Assembly (NCBI RefSeq): GCF_026342355.1
Contig: NZ_JAPEMV010000008.1
Location: 62,001-126,000 of the forward strand
Direction of reading: 5' to 3'
Length of the DNA stretch: 64,000 nt
From: Streptomyces sp. NBC_00249
Lineage (GTDB): Bacteria; Actinomycetota; Actinomycetes; Streptomycetales; Streptomycetaceae
Shown here: piece by piece, positions 51,087 through 58,628 of the stretch
How positions within the stretch are numbered: position 1 is the first letter of the stretch
Layout: each line of letters opens with the position of its first letter
Notes under the pieces: generated by a model
Databases searched by the model: none
The model's input: only the letters and a program-made list of their open reading frames with translations
What the model was told of the DNA's origin: nothing
Made by a program: the position numbers and the translations under genes

Positions 51087-51949
51087 TGGGCCTCCTCGAC
51101 TACCCCTTCATGGTGCGCGCGCTGATCGCCGCCGCGCTGGTCGGCGTCACCGCGCCCGCGATCGGCACCTACCTCGTCCAGCGCCGCCAGGCGGTCATGG
51201 GCGACGGCCTCGGGCACGTCGCGATGACCGGTGTGGCACTCGGTTTCGTGCTCCGGACCAGCCCGGTATGGATGGCCACCCTGGTGGCGGTCGTCGGCGC
51301 CGTCGGCATGGAGCTGATCCGCTCGCGCGGCAAGACCAGCGGCGACGTGGCCCTGTCAATGCTCTTCTACGGCGGCCTCGCGGGCGGCGTGATGATCATC
51401 AACGTCGGGGGCGGCTCCCAGGCCAGCCTGCTGAGCGCCATGTTCGGCTCGATCACCACCGTCGCGTCCGAGGACGTCACCGCGATGGCGATCCTCGCCG
51501 CCTTCGTCCTCGCCGTCACCATCGGCCTGCGGCGCCAGCTGTTCGCCGTCTGCCAGGACGAGGAGTTCGCCCGGGTCACGGGCCTGCCGGTGCGCGCGCT
51601 GAACCTGCTGCTCGCGGTCACCGCCGCCGTCACCGTCACCGTCGCCATGCGCATCGTGGGCCTGCTGCTGGTCAGCGCCATGATGGTGATCCCGGTCGCG
51701 GCCGCCCAGCGGCTCACCCGCGGTTTCGCCGCCACCCTGGGCCTGGCCGTCGCGATCAGCCTGGCCGTGTCACTGACCGGCACGGCCACCACCTACTACG
51801 TCAACGCGCCCTCGGGTGCCATGATCGTGCTGATGGCCATCGCCGTCTTCATGGCGATGACGGCCCTCTCGGCGCCGCTGGCCCGGCGCCGGGCGAAGGC
51901 CGCCCGCGCGGCCGAGGAGGTCTGCACCCGCGACGACGTGAAGGTCTAG
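51086..51949 (+). CDS. znuB: Zinc ABC transporter permease
   Basis: 287 residues, start overlapping the znuC stop. Eight to nine hydrophobic segments of the ABC-3 permease family, with FMVRALIAAALVGVTAPAIGTYLVQRR at the N-terminus, GDGLGHVAMTGVALG and the EAA-like loop RSRGKTSGDVALSMLFYG. It forms the membrane channel of the uptake system. The zur gene follows after 51 nt and has its own GAGGAGG. Confidence 0.93.
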   Translation: MGLLDYPFMVRALIAAALVGVTAPAIGTYLVQRRQAVMGDGLGHVAMTGVALGFVLRTSPVWMATLVAVVGAVGMELIRSRGKTSGDVALSMLFYGGLAGGVMIINVGGGSQASLLSAMFGSITTVASEDVTAMAILAAFVLAVTIGLRRQLFAVCQDEEFARVTGLPVRALNLLLAVTAAVTVTVAMRIVGLLLVSAMMVIPVAAAQRLTRGFAATLGLAVAISLAVSLTGTATTYYVNAPSGAMIVLMAIAVFMAMTALSAPLARRRAKAARAAEEVCTRDDVKV

Positions 51950-52000
51950 GGTCCGCGGCCGCCTGGCACAATGGGCCGAGGCCGAAACGAGGAGGAACCG

Positions 52001-52429
52001 GTGGCGACTGCGCCTGGCGAGATGAATACCGCGCCAGTACGAGGACGATCCACCCGGCAGCGGGCCGCCGTGGCGGCGGCGCTGGACGAGGTGGACGAGT
52101 TCCGCAGCGCCCAGGAGCTGCACGACATGCTCAAGCACCGCGGTGACTCCGTGGGCCTGACCACCGTCTACCGCACCCTCCAGTCCCTCGCGGACGCCGG
52201 CGAGGTCGACGTGCTGCGCACCAGCGACGGCGAGTCCGTCTACCGGCGCTGCTCCACCGGCGAGCACCACCACCACCTGGTCTGCCGCAAGTGCGGCAAG
52301 GCCGTCGAGGTGGAGGGCCCGGCCGTGGAGAAGTGGGCCGAGTCCATCGCCGCCGAGCACGGCTACGTGAACGTGGCCCACACCGTGGAGATCTTCGGCA
52401 CCTGCGCGGACTGCGCGGCCGCCGGCTAG
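52001..52429 (+). CDS. zur: Fur-family zinc uptake regulator Zur
   Basis: 142 residues from GTG 52001 with GAGGAGG at 51989-51995. The winged helix is STRQRAAVAAALDEVDEFRSAQELHDMLKHRGDSVGLTTVYRTLQSL; the metal sites are in HHHHLVCRKCGK and the C-terminal CADC, which with the first pair forms the structural Cys4 zinc site. Position behind znuACB and the Zur-like boxes upstream identify it as Zur rather than Fur or PerR. It represses zinc uptake when zinc is enough. The stop shares CTAG with the convergent gene. Confidence 0.93.
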   Translation: MATAPGEMNTAPVRGRSTRQRAAVAAALDEVDEFRSAQELHDMLKHRGDSVGLTTVYRTLQSLADAGEVDVLRTSDGESVYRRCSTGEHHHHLVCRKCGKAVEVEGPAVEKWAESIAAEHGYVNVAHTVEIFGTCADCAAAG

Positions 52430-52950
52430 CCGATCCTGGTCAGGTTCCGGTCGAGAACCGACCGGATCCGGTCGATGTCGGCGGGGACCAGGGCGGCCCG
52501 CTTGGGGAGCCAGCCGATGTCCCCGGTATAGAAGACGAGGACGAACAGGTTCCGGGTCTCGGTCCAGCCCGTGTACTGGGCCCACCGATAGGTCACCGCC
52601 GTCCCGTCGGGGCGGTGGTTGCTCGTGCCGAGCTCCGTGACCACGCACCGGTACTCCGGGTGCTCCGAGGCCCAGGCGTACATCCGGCGCGCCACCCGCC
52701 ACCGGTCGAGCAGCAGGCCGAGGGCGCCGCAGAGCACCCCGACCCCCACCGCGAAGGCAAGACCGGCCGGGTCCGTCTCCCTGCCGCGCTGGAGCACGAT
52801 CAGCGCGGCGGGCACAAGGGGAAGCAGCACCAGGTACAGCAGCAGCTGCTTGCGCCCCCCGGGTGCCCTGACCGCGCGCCGGCGCAGCACTTCCCGTACG
52901 TCACGGCGCTCCGCGGTGTAGTACAGCTCCACCGCCCGGTCATCAGTCAT
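52426..52950 (-). CDS. YcxB-like membrane protein
   Basis: 174 residues from ATG 52950; a GTG at 52956 is the alternative. Two membrane helices (LLLYLVLLPLVPAALIVL, LAFAVGVGVLCGALGLLL) are followed by a cytosolic domain with RWAQYTGWTETRNLFVLVF and WLPKRAAL, the YcxB-like pattern. Function unknown. Its stop lies on the zur stop: the four bases CTAG at 52426-52429 serve both. Confidence 0.72.
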   Translation of the reverse strand: MTDDRAVELYYTAERRDVREVLRRRAVRAPGGRKQLLLYLVLLPLVPAALIVLQRGRETDPAGLAFAVGVGVLCGALGLLLDRWRVARRMYAWASEHPEYRCVVTELGTSNHRPDGTAVTYRWAQYTGWTETRNLFVLVFYTGDIGWLPKRAALVPADIDRIRSVLDRNLTRIG

Positions 52951-52979
52951 GTCCACGGCGGCAGAGCGTACCGGCAGGC

Positions 52980-53801
52980 TCAGCCCGTGCCGCCCTCGCC
53001 CTGGTTCGGGACGGCGCCGCCGAAGCGGCGGTCGCGCTGGGCGTACTCCAGGCAGGCGTCCCAGAGGTTGCGGCGGTCGAAGTCGGGCCACAGCACGTCC
53101 TGGAAGACCATCTCGGCGTACGCGCTCTGCCAGAGCAGGTAGTTGGAGGTGCGCTGCTCACCGCTGGGGCGCAGGAACAGGTCCACGTCCGGCATGTCCG
53201 GGTAGTAGATGTACTTGGCGAAGGTCTTCTCGTTCACCTTCGACGGGTCCAGCTTGCCGGCCGCCACGTCGCGGGCGATGGCCTGCGCCGCGTCCGCGAT
53301 CTCCGCGCGGCCGCCGTAGTTCACGCAGAAGTACAGGGTCATCGCGTCGTTGTCGACGGTCTGCTCCTGGGCGACCTGGAGCTCCTGGACGACGGACTTC
53401 CACATCTTCGGCATGCGGCCGACCCAGCGGATCCGGATGCCCAGCTCGTTCATCTCGTCGCGGCGGCGGCGGATGACGTCGCGGTTGAAGTTCATGAGGA
53501 AGCGGACCTCGTCGGGCGTGCGCTTCCAGTTCTCCGTCGAGAAGGCGTACAGGGAGAGGTTCTTGACGCCCATCTCCAGGCAGCCCTTGAGCACGTCGAG
53601 CACGACGCCCTCGCCGACCTTGTGCCCCTCGGTGCGCGGCAGGCCCCGCTCCTTGGCCCAGCGGCCGTTGCCGTCCATGACGACGGCGACGTGGTTCGGG
53701 ACCAGCTCGCCGGGGATCTTCGGCGGGCGCGCACCGGACGGGTGCGGCTCGGGAACCTTGTACTCGCGGCGAGAGCGTCCCAGAATCCCGCGTCGTGCCA
53801 T
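52980..53801 (-). CDS. uppS: Isoprenyl transferase (undecaprenyl diphosphate synthase family)
   Basis: 273 residues from ATG 53801. HVAVVMDGNGRWAKERGLPRTEGHK is the pyrophosphate-binding N-terminal motif with the catalytic Asp, LSLYAFSTENWKR follows, and FLRPSGEQRTSNYLLWQSAYAEMVF is the C-terminal signature. It condenses isopentenyl diphosphate into the cis-polyprenyl carrier for cell wall synthesis. 11 nt behind recO, so the pair is one operon. The N-terminal 30 residues are a basic actinobacterial extension. Confidence 0.94.
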   Translation of the reverse strand: MARRGILGRSRREYKVPEPHPSGARPPKIPGELVPNHVAVVMDGNGRWAKERGLPRTEGHKVGEGVVLDVLKGCLEMGVKNLSLYAFSTENWKRTPDEVRFLMNFNRDVIRRRRDEMNELGIRIRWVGRMPKMWKSVVQELQVAQEQTVDNDAMTLYFCVNYGGRAEIADAAQAIARDVAAGKLDPSKVNEKTFAKYIYYPDMPDVDLFLRPSGEQRTSNYLLWQSAYAEMVFQDVLWPDFDRRNLWDACLEYAQRDRRFGGAVPNQGEGGTG

Positions 53802-53812
53802 GTGCCCAGCTC

Positions 53813-54559
53813 CTATTTCTCGACGTAACGCAGGGAGCGTAGCCCGCGTTCCAGATGCCAGTGCAAATAGGCGGAGACCAGCCCGCTGCCCTCCCGCACG
53901 TGGCGTGCCTCGCAGGCGTCCGCATGCCCCCAGTCCCCCGTCAGCAGCGCGCTGAGCAGGGCGATGGCCTCAGACGAGGGTACGACGGAGCCCGGCACCC
54001 GGCAGTCGCCGCATATGACCCCGCCCGCTCCGACGGAGAAGTGCCGGTTGGGGCCGTGGATCCCGCACTTCGCGCAGTCGTCGAAGCTGGGCGCGTAGCC
54101 GTTGACGGCGAGGGAGCGCAGCAGGAAGGCGTCGAGGATGAGGTTCGGCGCGTGCTCGCCGCGCGAGAGGGTGCGCAGGGCGCCGACGAGCAGCAGGTAC
54201 TGCTGTACGGCGGGCTCGCCCTCGTGGTCGGTGAACCGCTCGGCGGTCTCCAGCATCGCGGTGCCGGCGGTGTAGCGGGCGTAGTCGGTGACGATGCCGT
54301 TGCCGTACGGGGCGATGATCTGGGTCTGCGTGCAGAGCGGCAGGCTGCGGCCGATCAGCTCGTTGCCGCGGGCGAAGAACTGCACGTCGGCGTGGGAGAA
54401 AGGTTCCAGCCCGGCGCCGAACTTGGACTTGGTGCGGCGGACTCCGCGGGCGACGGCCCGCACCCGGCCGTGGCCCCGGGTGAGCAGCGTGATGATGCGG
54501 TCCGCCTCACCCAGCTTCTGGGTGCGCAGCACGATGCCGTCGTCGCGGAACAGACTCAT
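53813..54559 (-). CDS. recO: DNA repair protein RecO
   Basis: 248 residues from ATG 54559. MSLFRDDGIVLRTQKLGEADRIITLLTRGHGRVRAVARGVRRTKS is the conserved OB-fold start, and CAKCGIHGPNRHFSVGAGGVICGDC is a four-cysteine zinc element. RecO helps RecA load on gaps coated with SSB during recombination repair. Pairing with uppS is normal for Streptomyces. Confidence 0.94.
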   Translation of the reverse strand: MSLFRDDGIVLRTQKLGEADRIITLLTRGHGRVRAVARGVRRTKSKFGAGLEPFSHADVQFFARGNELIGRSLPLCTQTQIIAPYGNGIVTDYARYTAGTAMLETAERFTDHEGEPAVQQYLLLVGALRTLSRGEHAPNLILDAFLLRSLAVNGYAPSFDDCAKCGIHGPNRHFSVGAGGVICGDCRVPGSVVPSSEAIALLSALLTGDWGHADACEARHVREGSGLVSAYLHWHLERGLRSLRYVEK

Positions 54560-54657
54560 GGGCCCATTGTCTCCTGCGCGGGACCCCGTCCGGGGCCGCA
54601 CAGCGCTCGCCCCCGCCCGGACCGTGGTCCGGACGGGGGCGGCACCCCTTGGGAGGA

Positions 54658-56292
54658 TCAGGAGGCGGGAGTTCCCGCTTCGTCCGCCTTCGCGGCGGCG
54701 GCCTTCTCGGCGGTGGCCTCCTCGGCACCGGCCGTGGCCGCGATGGCGACACCGACGGCGGCCTCGGCGACCGTCTCGGCGTCATCCGCCGTCTTCGCCT
54801 CGGCCTGCGCGGACGCGTCGGCCGCCTCGGGTGCCTCGGACGCCTCGGACGCCTCGGGTGCCGGCGCGGTCTCGTCCGGGGCGGCAGCCGCCTGGGCGGG
54901 CAGCTCGACCGCGACGACGGCGGTCTGGGCGTCGTCCTTCGCCAGGCCGTTGAAGACCAGGTTGAGGACGATGGCCGCGGTGGCACCGAGGGTCACACCG
55001 CTGTTGAGGAGCGAGGCCGTGTCCGGGCTGACGTGCTTGTCGAAGTAGACCGGCACGGTGGCCGGGAAGAGCGCGAAGGCCAGCGAGACGCCGACGATCA
55101 GGGCGTTCTTCTCCTCCTTGAGGTCCACCTTGGCGAGGGTCTGGATACCGGCCAGGGCGACCATGCCGAACATCACGGTGGCGGCGCCGCCGAGGACGCC
55201 CGGCGGGACGGAGGCGACGATCGCGGCGGCCTTGGGGATCAGACCGAGGACGATCATGAACACACCGGCGGCGACGACCACGAAGCGGCTCTTGACCTTG
55301 GTCATCCGCACCAGGCCGACGTTCTCGGCGAAGGCCACGTACGGGAAGGAGTTCAGGACGCCGCCGAGGGCGGTCGCGGCGCCGTCGGCACGCAGGGCGC
55401 GGGCCACGGTCTCGCTGTCGACGTCCTTGCCGACGATGTCGCCGACCGCGTACGTGTCACCGGTGGTCTCGACCATGGTGATCAGCATGACGATCAGCAT
55501 CAGGACGATCGGGAACCATTCGAACTTCGGGGCGCCGAAGTGGAAGGGCGTGGTGACGCCGATCCAGTCGGACTGGCCGACGCTGGCGAACTTGGCGTCG
55601 CCGAGCAGGAACGCGGTGGCGGTACCGCCGACCAGGCCGAGCAGGATGCCGATGCTGCGCAGGAACGGTCCGCCGAACTTCATCAGGACGAGGATGAAGA
55701 GCATGGTGCCGCCGGCGTAGGCGAGCTGCGTCGGGACGCCGCCGTCGCCCACGGTGGGGGCGCCGCCGACCGCGTCCTTGAGGCCGACCGGGATCAGGAC
55801 GATGCCCAGGACCGTGATCACCGTGCCGGTGACCACCGGCGGGAAGAGCCGCATGACCGCCCGGAACGCCTTGGGGGGCAGCCAGGCGAAGGCGAAGGTG
55901 GCGATGCCGGCGGTGATGACGGCGCCGTAGATGACCAGCAGGGCGGCGGTCCCGCCGCCGGCGCCGAGGCCGATGGCGATCATCGGGGAGACGGCCGTGA
56001 AGGTCACGCCCTGGATCAGCGGCAGCCGCGCGCCGACCCGGCCGATGCCCCAGGCCTGGATGATCGAGGCGATACCGCAGGTGAAGAGGTCTGCGTTGAT
56101 CAGGTAGACGAGCTGTTCAGGGCTCAGCTTGAGTGCGCTGCCCACGATGATCGGAACGATCACCGCGCCGGCGTAGAACGCGAGTACGTGCTGGAAGCCG
56201 TACAGCGCGAGCTTGGGGAGGGGGAGCACCTCGTCGACCGGGTGCGTGCTCTGCTCTCCGTTGGCGGAAAGCCGGGCGGCGACACGTGCCAT
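54658..56292 (-). CDS. Nucleobase:cation symporter (NCS2, uracil-xanthine permease)
   Basis: 544 residues from ATG 56292; a TTG at 56310 would add six. About 14 membrane segments with ALYGFQHVLAFYAGAVIVPIIVGSAL, the substrate motif VETTGDTYAVGDIVGKD and FPYVAFAENVGLVRMTKVKSR. It takes up xanthine, uric acid or uracil with protons; xanthine/urate is the closer resemblance. The last 93 residues form an Ala/Glu-rich cytosolic tail (EASEASEAPEAADASAQAEA) not usual for the family. It is a single-gene unit; a hairpin is not obvious before recO. Confidence 0.87.
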   Translation of the reverse strand: MARVAARLSANGEQSTHPVDEVLPLPKLALYGFQHVLAFYAGAVIVPIIVGSALKLSPEQLVYLINADLFTCGIASIIQAWGIGRVGARLPLIQGVTFTAVSPMIAIGLGAGGGTAALLVIYGAVITAGIATFAFAWLPPKAFRAVMRLFPPVVTGTVITVLGIVLIPVGLKDAVGGAPTVGDGGVPTQLAYAGGTMLFILVLMKFGGPFLRSIGILLGLVGGTATAFLLGDAKFASVGQSDWIGVTTPFHFGAPKFEWFPIVLMLIVMLITMVETTGDTYAVGDIVGKDVDSETVARALRADGAATALGGVLNSFPYVAFAENVGLVRMTKVKSRFVVVAAGVFMIVLGLIPKAAAIVASVPPGVLGGAATVMFGMVALAGIQTLAKVDLKEEKNALIVGVSLAFALFPATVPVYFDKHVSPDTASLLNSGVTLGATAAIVLNLVFNGLAKDDAQTAVVAVELPAQAAAAPDETAPAPEASEASEAPEAADASAQAEAKTADDAETVAEAAVGVAIAATAGAEEATAEKAAAAKADEAGTPAS

Positions 56293-56833
56293 CTCTGCCT
56301 TGCCCTTCAATGAGGTAGGTAACCGAGAGGAATCTGGTTGTCCCTGGTCGAAGTGGGTCGCTAACCCGTTGGTTCGCCAGGGTTGTCAGTGAGAACACGG
56401 AGATCGAAGCCGCACCGTGTTTCCGGCGGCGTCTCCTCGTGTGACCGGAATTGAACGCCTGTGGGTGGGCTCACAGATATCGTCGACTTCTACAAAGTGT
56501 TGACGTTCCGGGACATCCGATCTGGAGGTTTCTCCAGTGGTGAAGGCGCGGGAGTAGGAGTATGTGCCAAGGCTCCGAAATTGCCGGTTCCGCCTGCGCG
56601 CATGCGAAGTCCCGACCCCTCGACCTGCCCGGATGGCGCGTTCCGGCCTTCGGCCGCGCAAACAGAAGGGCATGGTTTCAGCCGTCCGCATGCTGGATGG
56701 CTGGATCTGGAGGGGCCACCTCCAACCTCTTGCACGGCTCCCGGAGCGCCCCGGTTCACCCCCGTGAGGCCGGATCGTTACCTCGATCCCGGCCGGTTCC
56801 GTACCCCGGGCGGGGCTCCGGGGCCCGGGAACG
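56293..56833. other. 541-nt spacer without a supported gene
   Basis: The GC content is lower than elsewhere in 56310-56700 and no frame has good codon bias. It must hold the promoter and leader of the NCS2 gene on the minus strand. A TTGACG (56500-56505) and a small dyad CTGGAG-GTTT-CTCCAG (56522-56537) are visible on the plus strand. Confidence 0.5.
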
Positions 56834-56871
56834 GGTCCGGGCCCGGCGGATTCCCCCGCCGGGCCCGGACC
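56834..56871 (-). terminator. Terminator hairpin after TerB-like gene
   Basis: 16-bp complementary arms (56834-56849 and 56856-56871) enclose a 6-nt loop, starting 26 nt beyond the stop of the minus-strand gene. Confidence 0.75.
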
Positions 56872-56896
56872 TGCGTACGCGTGACGACGTACGCCC

Positions 56897-57592
56897 CTAG
56901 GGCGCGCGTACCGCCGACAGCAGCCCCGCCACCTCGTCCGAGCCCATCCGCAGCGCCGCGCCGACGGTGGCCAGGACCTCGCGCTCGGCGGGGATGTACG
57001 GCCCGTCCGCGAGGGCGATCCGGGCGCCCTGGAGCAGGATCGACTCCCGGCCCGGCCCCGCCAGGTGCGGGGCGAGCGGCTCCAGCGCCTCGTGCAGCTC
57101 GATCGACAGCGCGGCCCCGCAGCACTCGGGCCCGTCGTACAGCCCCAGCCGGCCCTCGTCGGTGGCCAGCGCCTCCACGAGGGACTCCAGCTGCTCCTCC
57201 GAGCAGTCCTGGAAGCCCGCGGCCCGTACGGCGGACGCGGCGGCCTCCAGGGCCCCGCGCGAGGAGGTCCCGCCGGCCGCGAGCACGGCCAGCGCCACCG
57301 TGTGCACGGCGTCGCGCAGCAGCGTCGAGAAGCGGGTGGTGGTCAGATGGTCCAGCACGTCGGTGTCGAAGCGCTCGCGGCACGCCTGGCACTCGACGAC
57401 GGGCCCGGCCTCGCCGCGCGGCAGCAGCGGTACGCCGAGCACGGTGAACCTCCGGCGGCCGGTGCGCCGACGGTAGTTGCGGTCACCGCCGCAGCCGGGG
57501 CAGAAGAACTCCCCGTCGCCCACGGTGCTCCAGGTGGTACGGATGCCCCAGACCGTCAGCTTCCGGCCGTCCCCACCCCGAACTGGCAGCAC
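56897..57592 (-). CDS. TerB-like protein with N-terminal zinc ribbon
   Basis: 231 residues from GTG 57592, with GGAGG 6 nt upstream. The N-terminus has two Cys pairs (FFCPGCGGD and VECQACRERF) making a zinc ribbon; the rest is helical and of the TerB tellurite-resistance fold (LLRDAVHTVALAVLAAGG, ILLQGARIALADGPYIPAEREVLATVGAALRM). TerB-like proteins are found near membranes in stress systems; no other ter genes are here, so no resistance is implied. Confidence 0.78.
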   Translation of the reverse strand: MLPVRGGDGRKLTVWGIRTTWSTVGDGEFFCPGCGGDRNYRRRTGRRRFTVLGVPLLPRGEAGPVVECQACRERFDTDVLDHLTTTRFSTLLRDAVHTVALAVLAAGGTSSRGALEAAASAVRAAGFQDCSEEQLESLVEALATDEGRLGLYDGPECCGAALSIELHEALEPLAPHLAGPGRESILLQGARIALADGPYIPAEREVLATVGAALRMGSDEVAGLLSAVRAP

Positions 57593-57745
57593 GTCGCACC
57601 TCCGTAACCTTCCGGCAACATCGCCGGGTTGGCGTGATGTTAGCCACATCGGTGAGGCCGCGTCAGTCGTGTGACAAGACAACATCGGGCGGGGCGCGGA
57701 CTTGGCCGAAGTGCGCCCCCGGCTCCGCGCGGCCCGCGCCTTCCC

Positions 57746-57751
57746 TAACCT
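57746..57751 (+). promoter_or_regulatory. -10-like hexamer TAACCT before SDR pseudogene
   Basis: TAACCT ends 7 nt before the ATG at 57759. Confidence 0.35.
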
Positions 57752-57758
57752 CGGCCGC

Positions 57759-58548
57759 ATGAACGACACGTCCTGCCTGGTGACCGGTGCCGCGAGCGGC
57801 ATCGGCCGGGCCACCGCCCTGCTGTTCGCGCGCTCCGGGGCCCGGGTGACCGCGTCCGATGTCAACGGCCCCGGCCTGGAGGCCCTGCGGGGGCAACTGG
57901 CCGACGAGGGGCACACGGTCACCGTCGTGACCGGTGACGTCTCCGATCCGGGGGCCAACCGCGCGATGGTGGAGGCCGCGGTCGGCGCGTACGGGCGGCT
58001 CGACGTCGCCGTGGCGAACGCCGGGGTGCTCCCCCTTTCGGATGTAAGGGAGACCAGCCCCGAGGACTGGGACCACGTCATGGCCGTCGACGGCCGGGGC
58101 ATGTTCCTCACCTGCAAGTACGCGATCGAGGCGATGACCGCGCAGCCGCGGCCGGGCGGGGCGCTGGTGTGCGTGTCCTCGATCTCGGGGGTGGCCGGAC
58201 AGGCGCGCCAGGCAGGGGGCACCTCCCACGCCGAAGGCTGTGGGGGACTACGGGCCGGCGAAGTTCGTGGCCTCGGGGCTGACGAAGCACCTCGCGGTGG
58301 AGTGGGCGGCGCACGGGATCCGGGTCAACGCGGTGGCACCCGGGACCATCCGTACGGAGCGGGTGCTGGCGCTGGACGGGGAGCCGGGCGGGCCGCAGTA
58401 CCTGGCGGAGATCACGGCGGCCCATCCGATGGGCCGGCTCGGCGAGCCGGACGAGGTGGCCCGGGTGATCGCCTTCCTCGCCTCGGACGCGGCCTCGTTC
58501 GTGACGGGGGTGGTCCTGCCGGTGGACGGCGGCTACCTGGCCCGCTGA
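57759..58548 (+). pseudogene. SDR-family dehydrogenase split by a frameshift
   Basis: Codons 1-152 from ATG 57759 give a normal SDR start: CLVTGAASGIGRATALLF, ANAGVLPLSDV and VSSISGVAGQARQA. At 58215 the frame shifts; the second frame resumes at 58246 with DYGPAKFVASGLTKHLAVEW, so the catalytic YxxxK lies in the other frame, and continues to the stop at 58546-58548 with PVDGGYLAR. A 31-nt segment between the two parts (58215-58245) is the cause. In the first frame translation would instead run antisense through leuA. Before the break this was an intact dehydrogenase of unknown substrate. Confidence 0.75.
58215..58245. repeat. 31-nt palindromic mini-insertion in SDR gene
   Basis: The segment starts GGGGGCACCTCCCACGCC and ends GAAGGCTGTGGGG. 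CCTCCCAC-GCC-GAA-GGC-T-GTGGGGG forms an almost complete hairpin. Removing it restores the SDR frame exactly. It looks like a small mobile palindromic element of a kind I recall as common between Streptomyces genes; no second copy was seen in this window. Confidence 0.65.
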
Positions 58549-58564
58549 GGGGCCCTGGGGGCGC

Positions 58565-58602
58565 TCCGGGAACGGCGGAGCCCCGCCGCTGCCGTTCCCG
58601 GA
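58565..58602. terminator. Bidirectional terminator between SDR pseudogene and leuA
   Basis: TCCGGGAACGGC (58565-58576) and GCCGTTCCCGGA (58591-58602) are perfect 12-bp arms. An alternative stem, AGCCCCGCC with GGCGGGGCT, overlaps it. Confidence 0.7.
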
Positions 58603-58628
58603 GGGGCGGGGCTCTCACACGTACGGGG

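Noticed and set aside
56461..57447. Plus-strand frame of 328 codons
   Set aside because: Its first part has no codon bias and its second part is antisense to the TerB-like gene.
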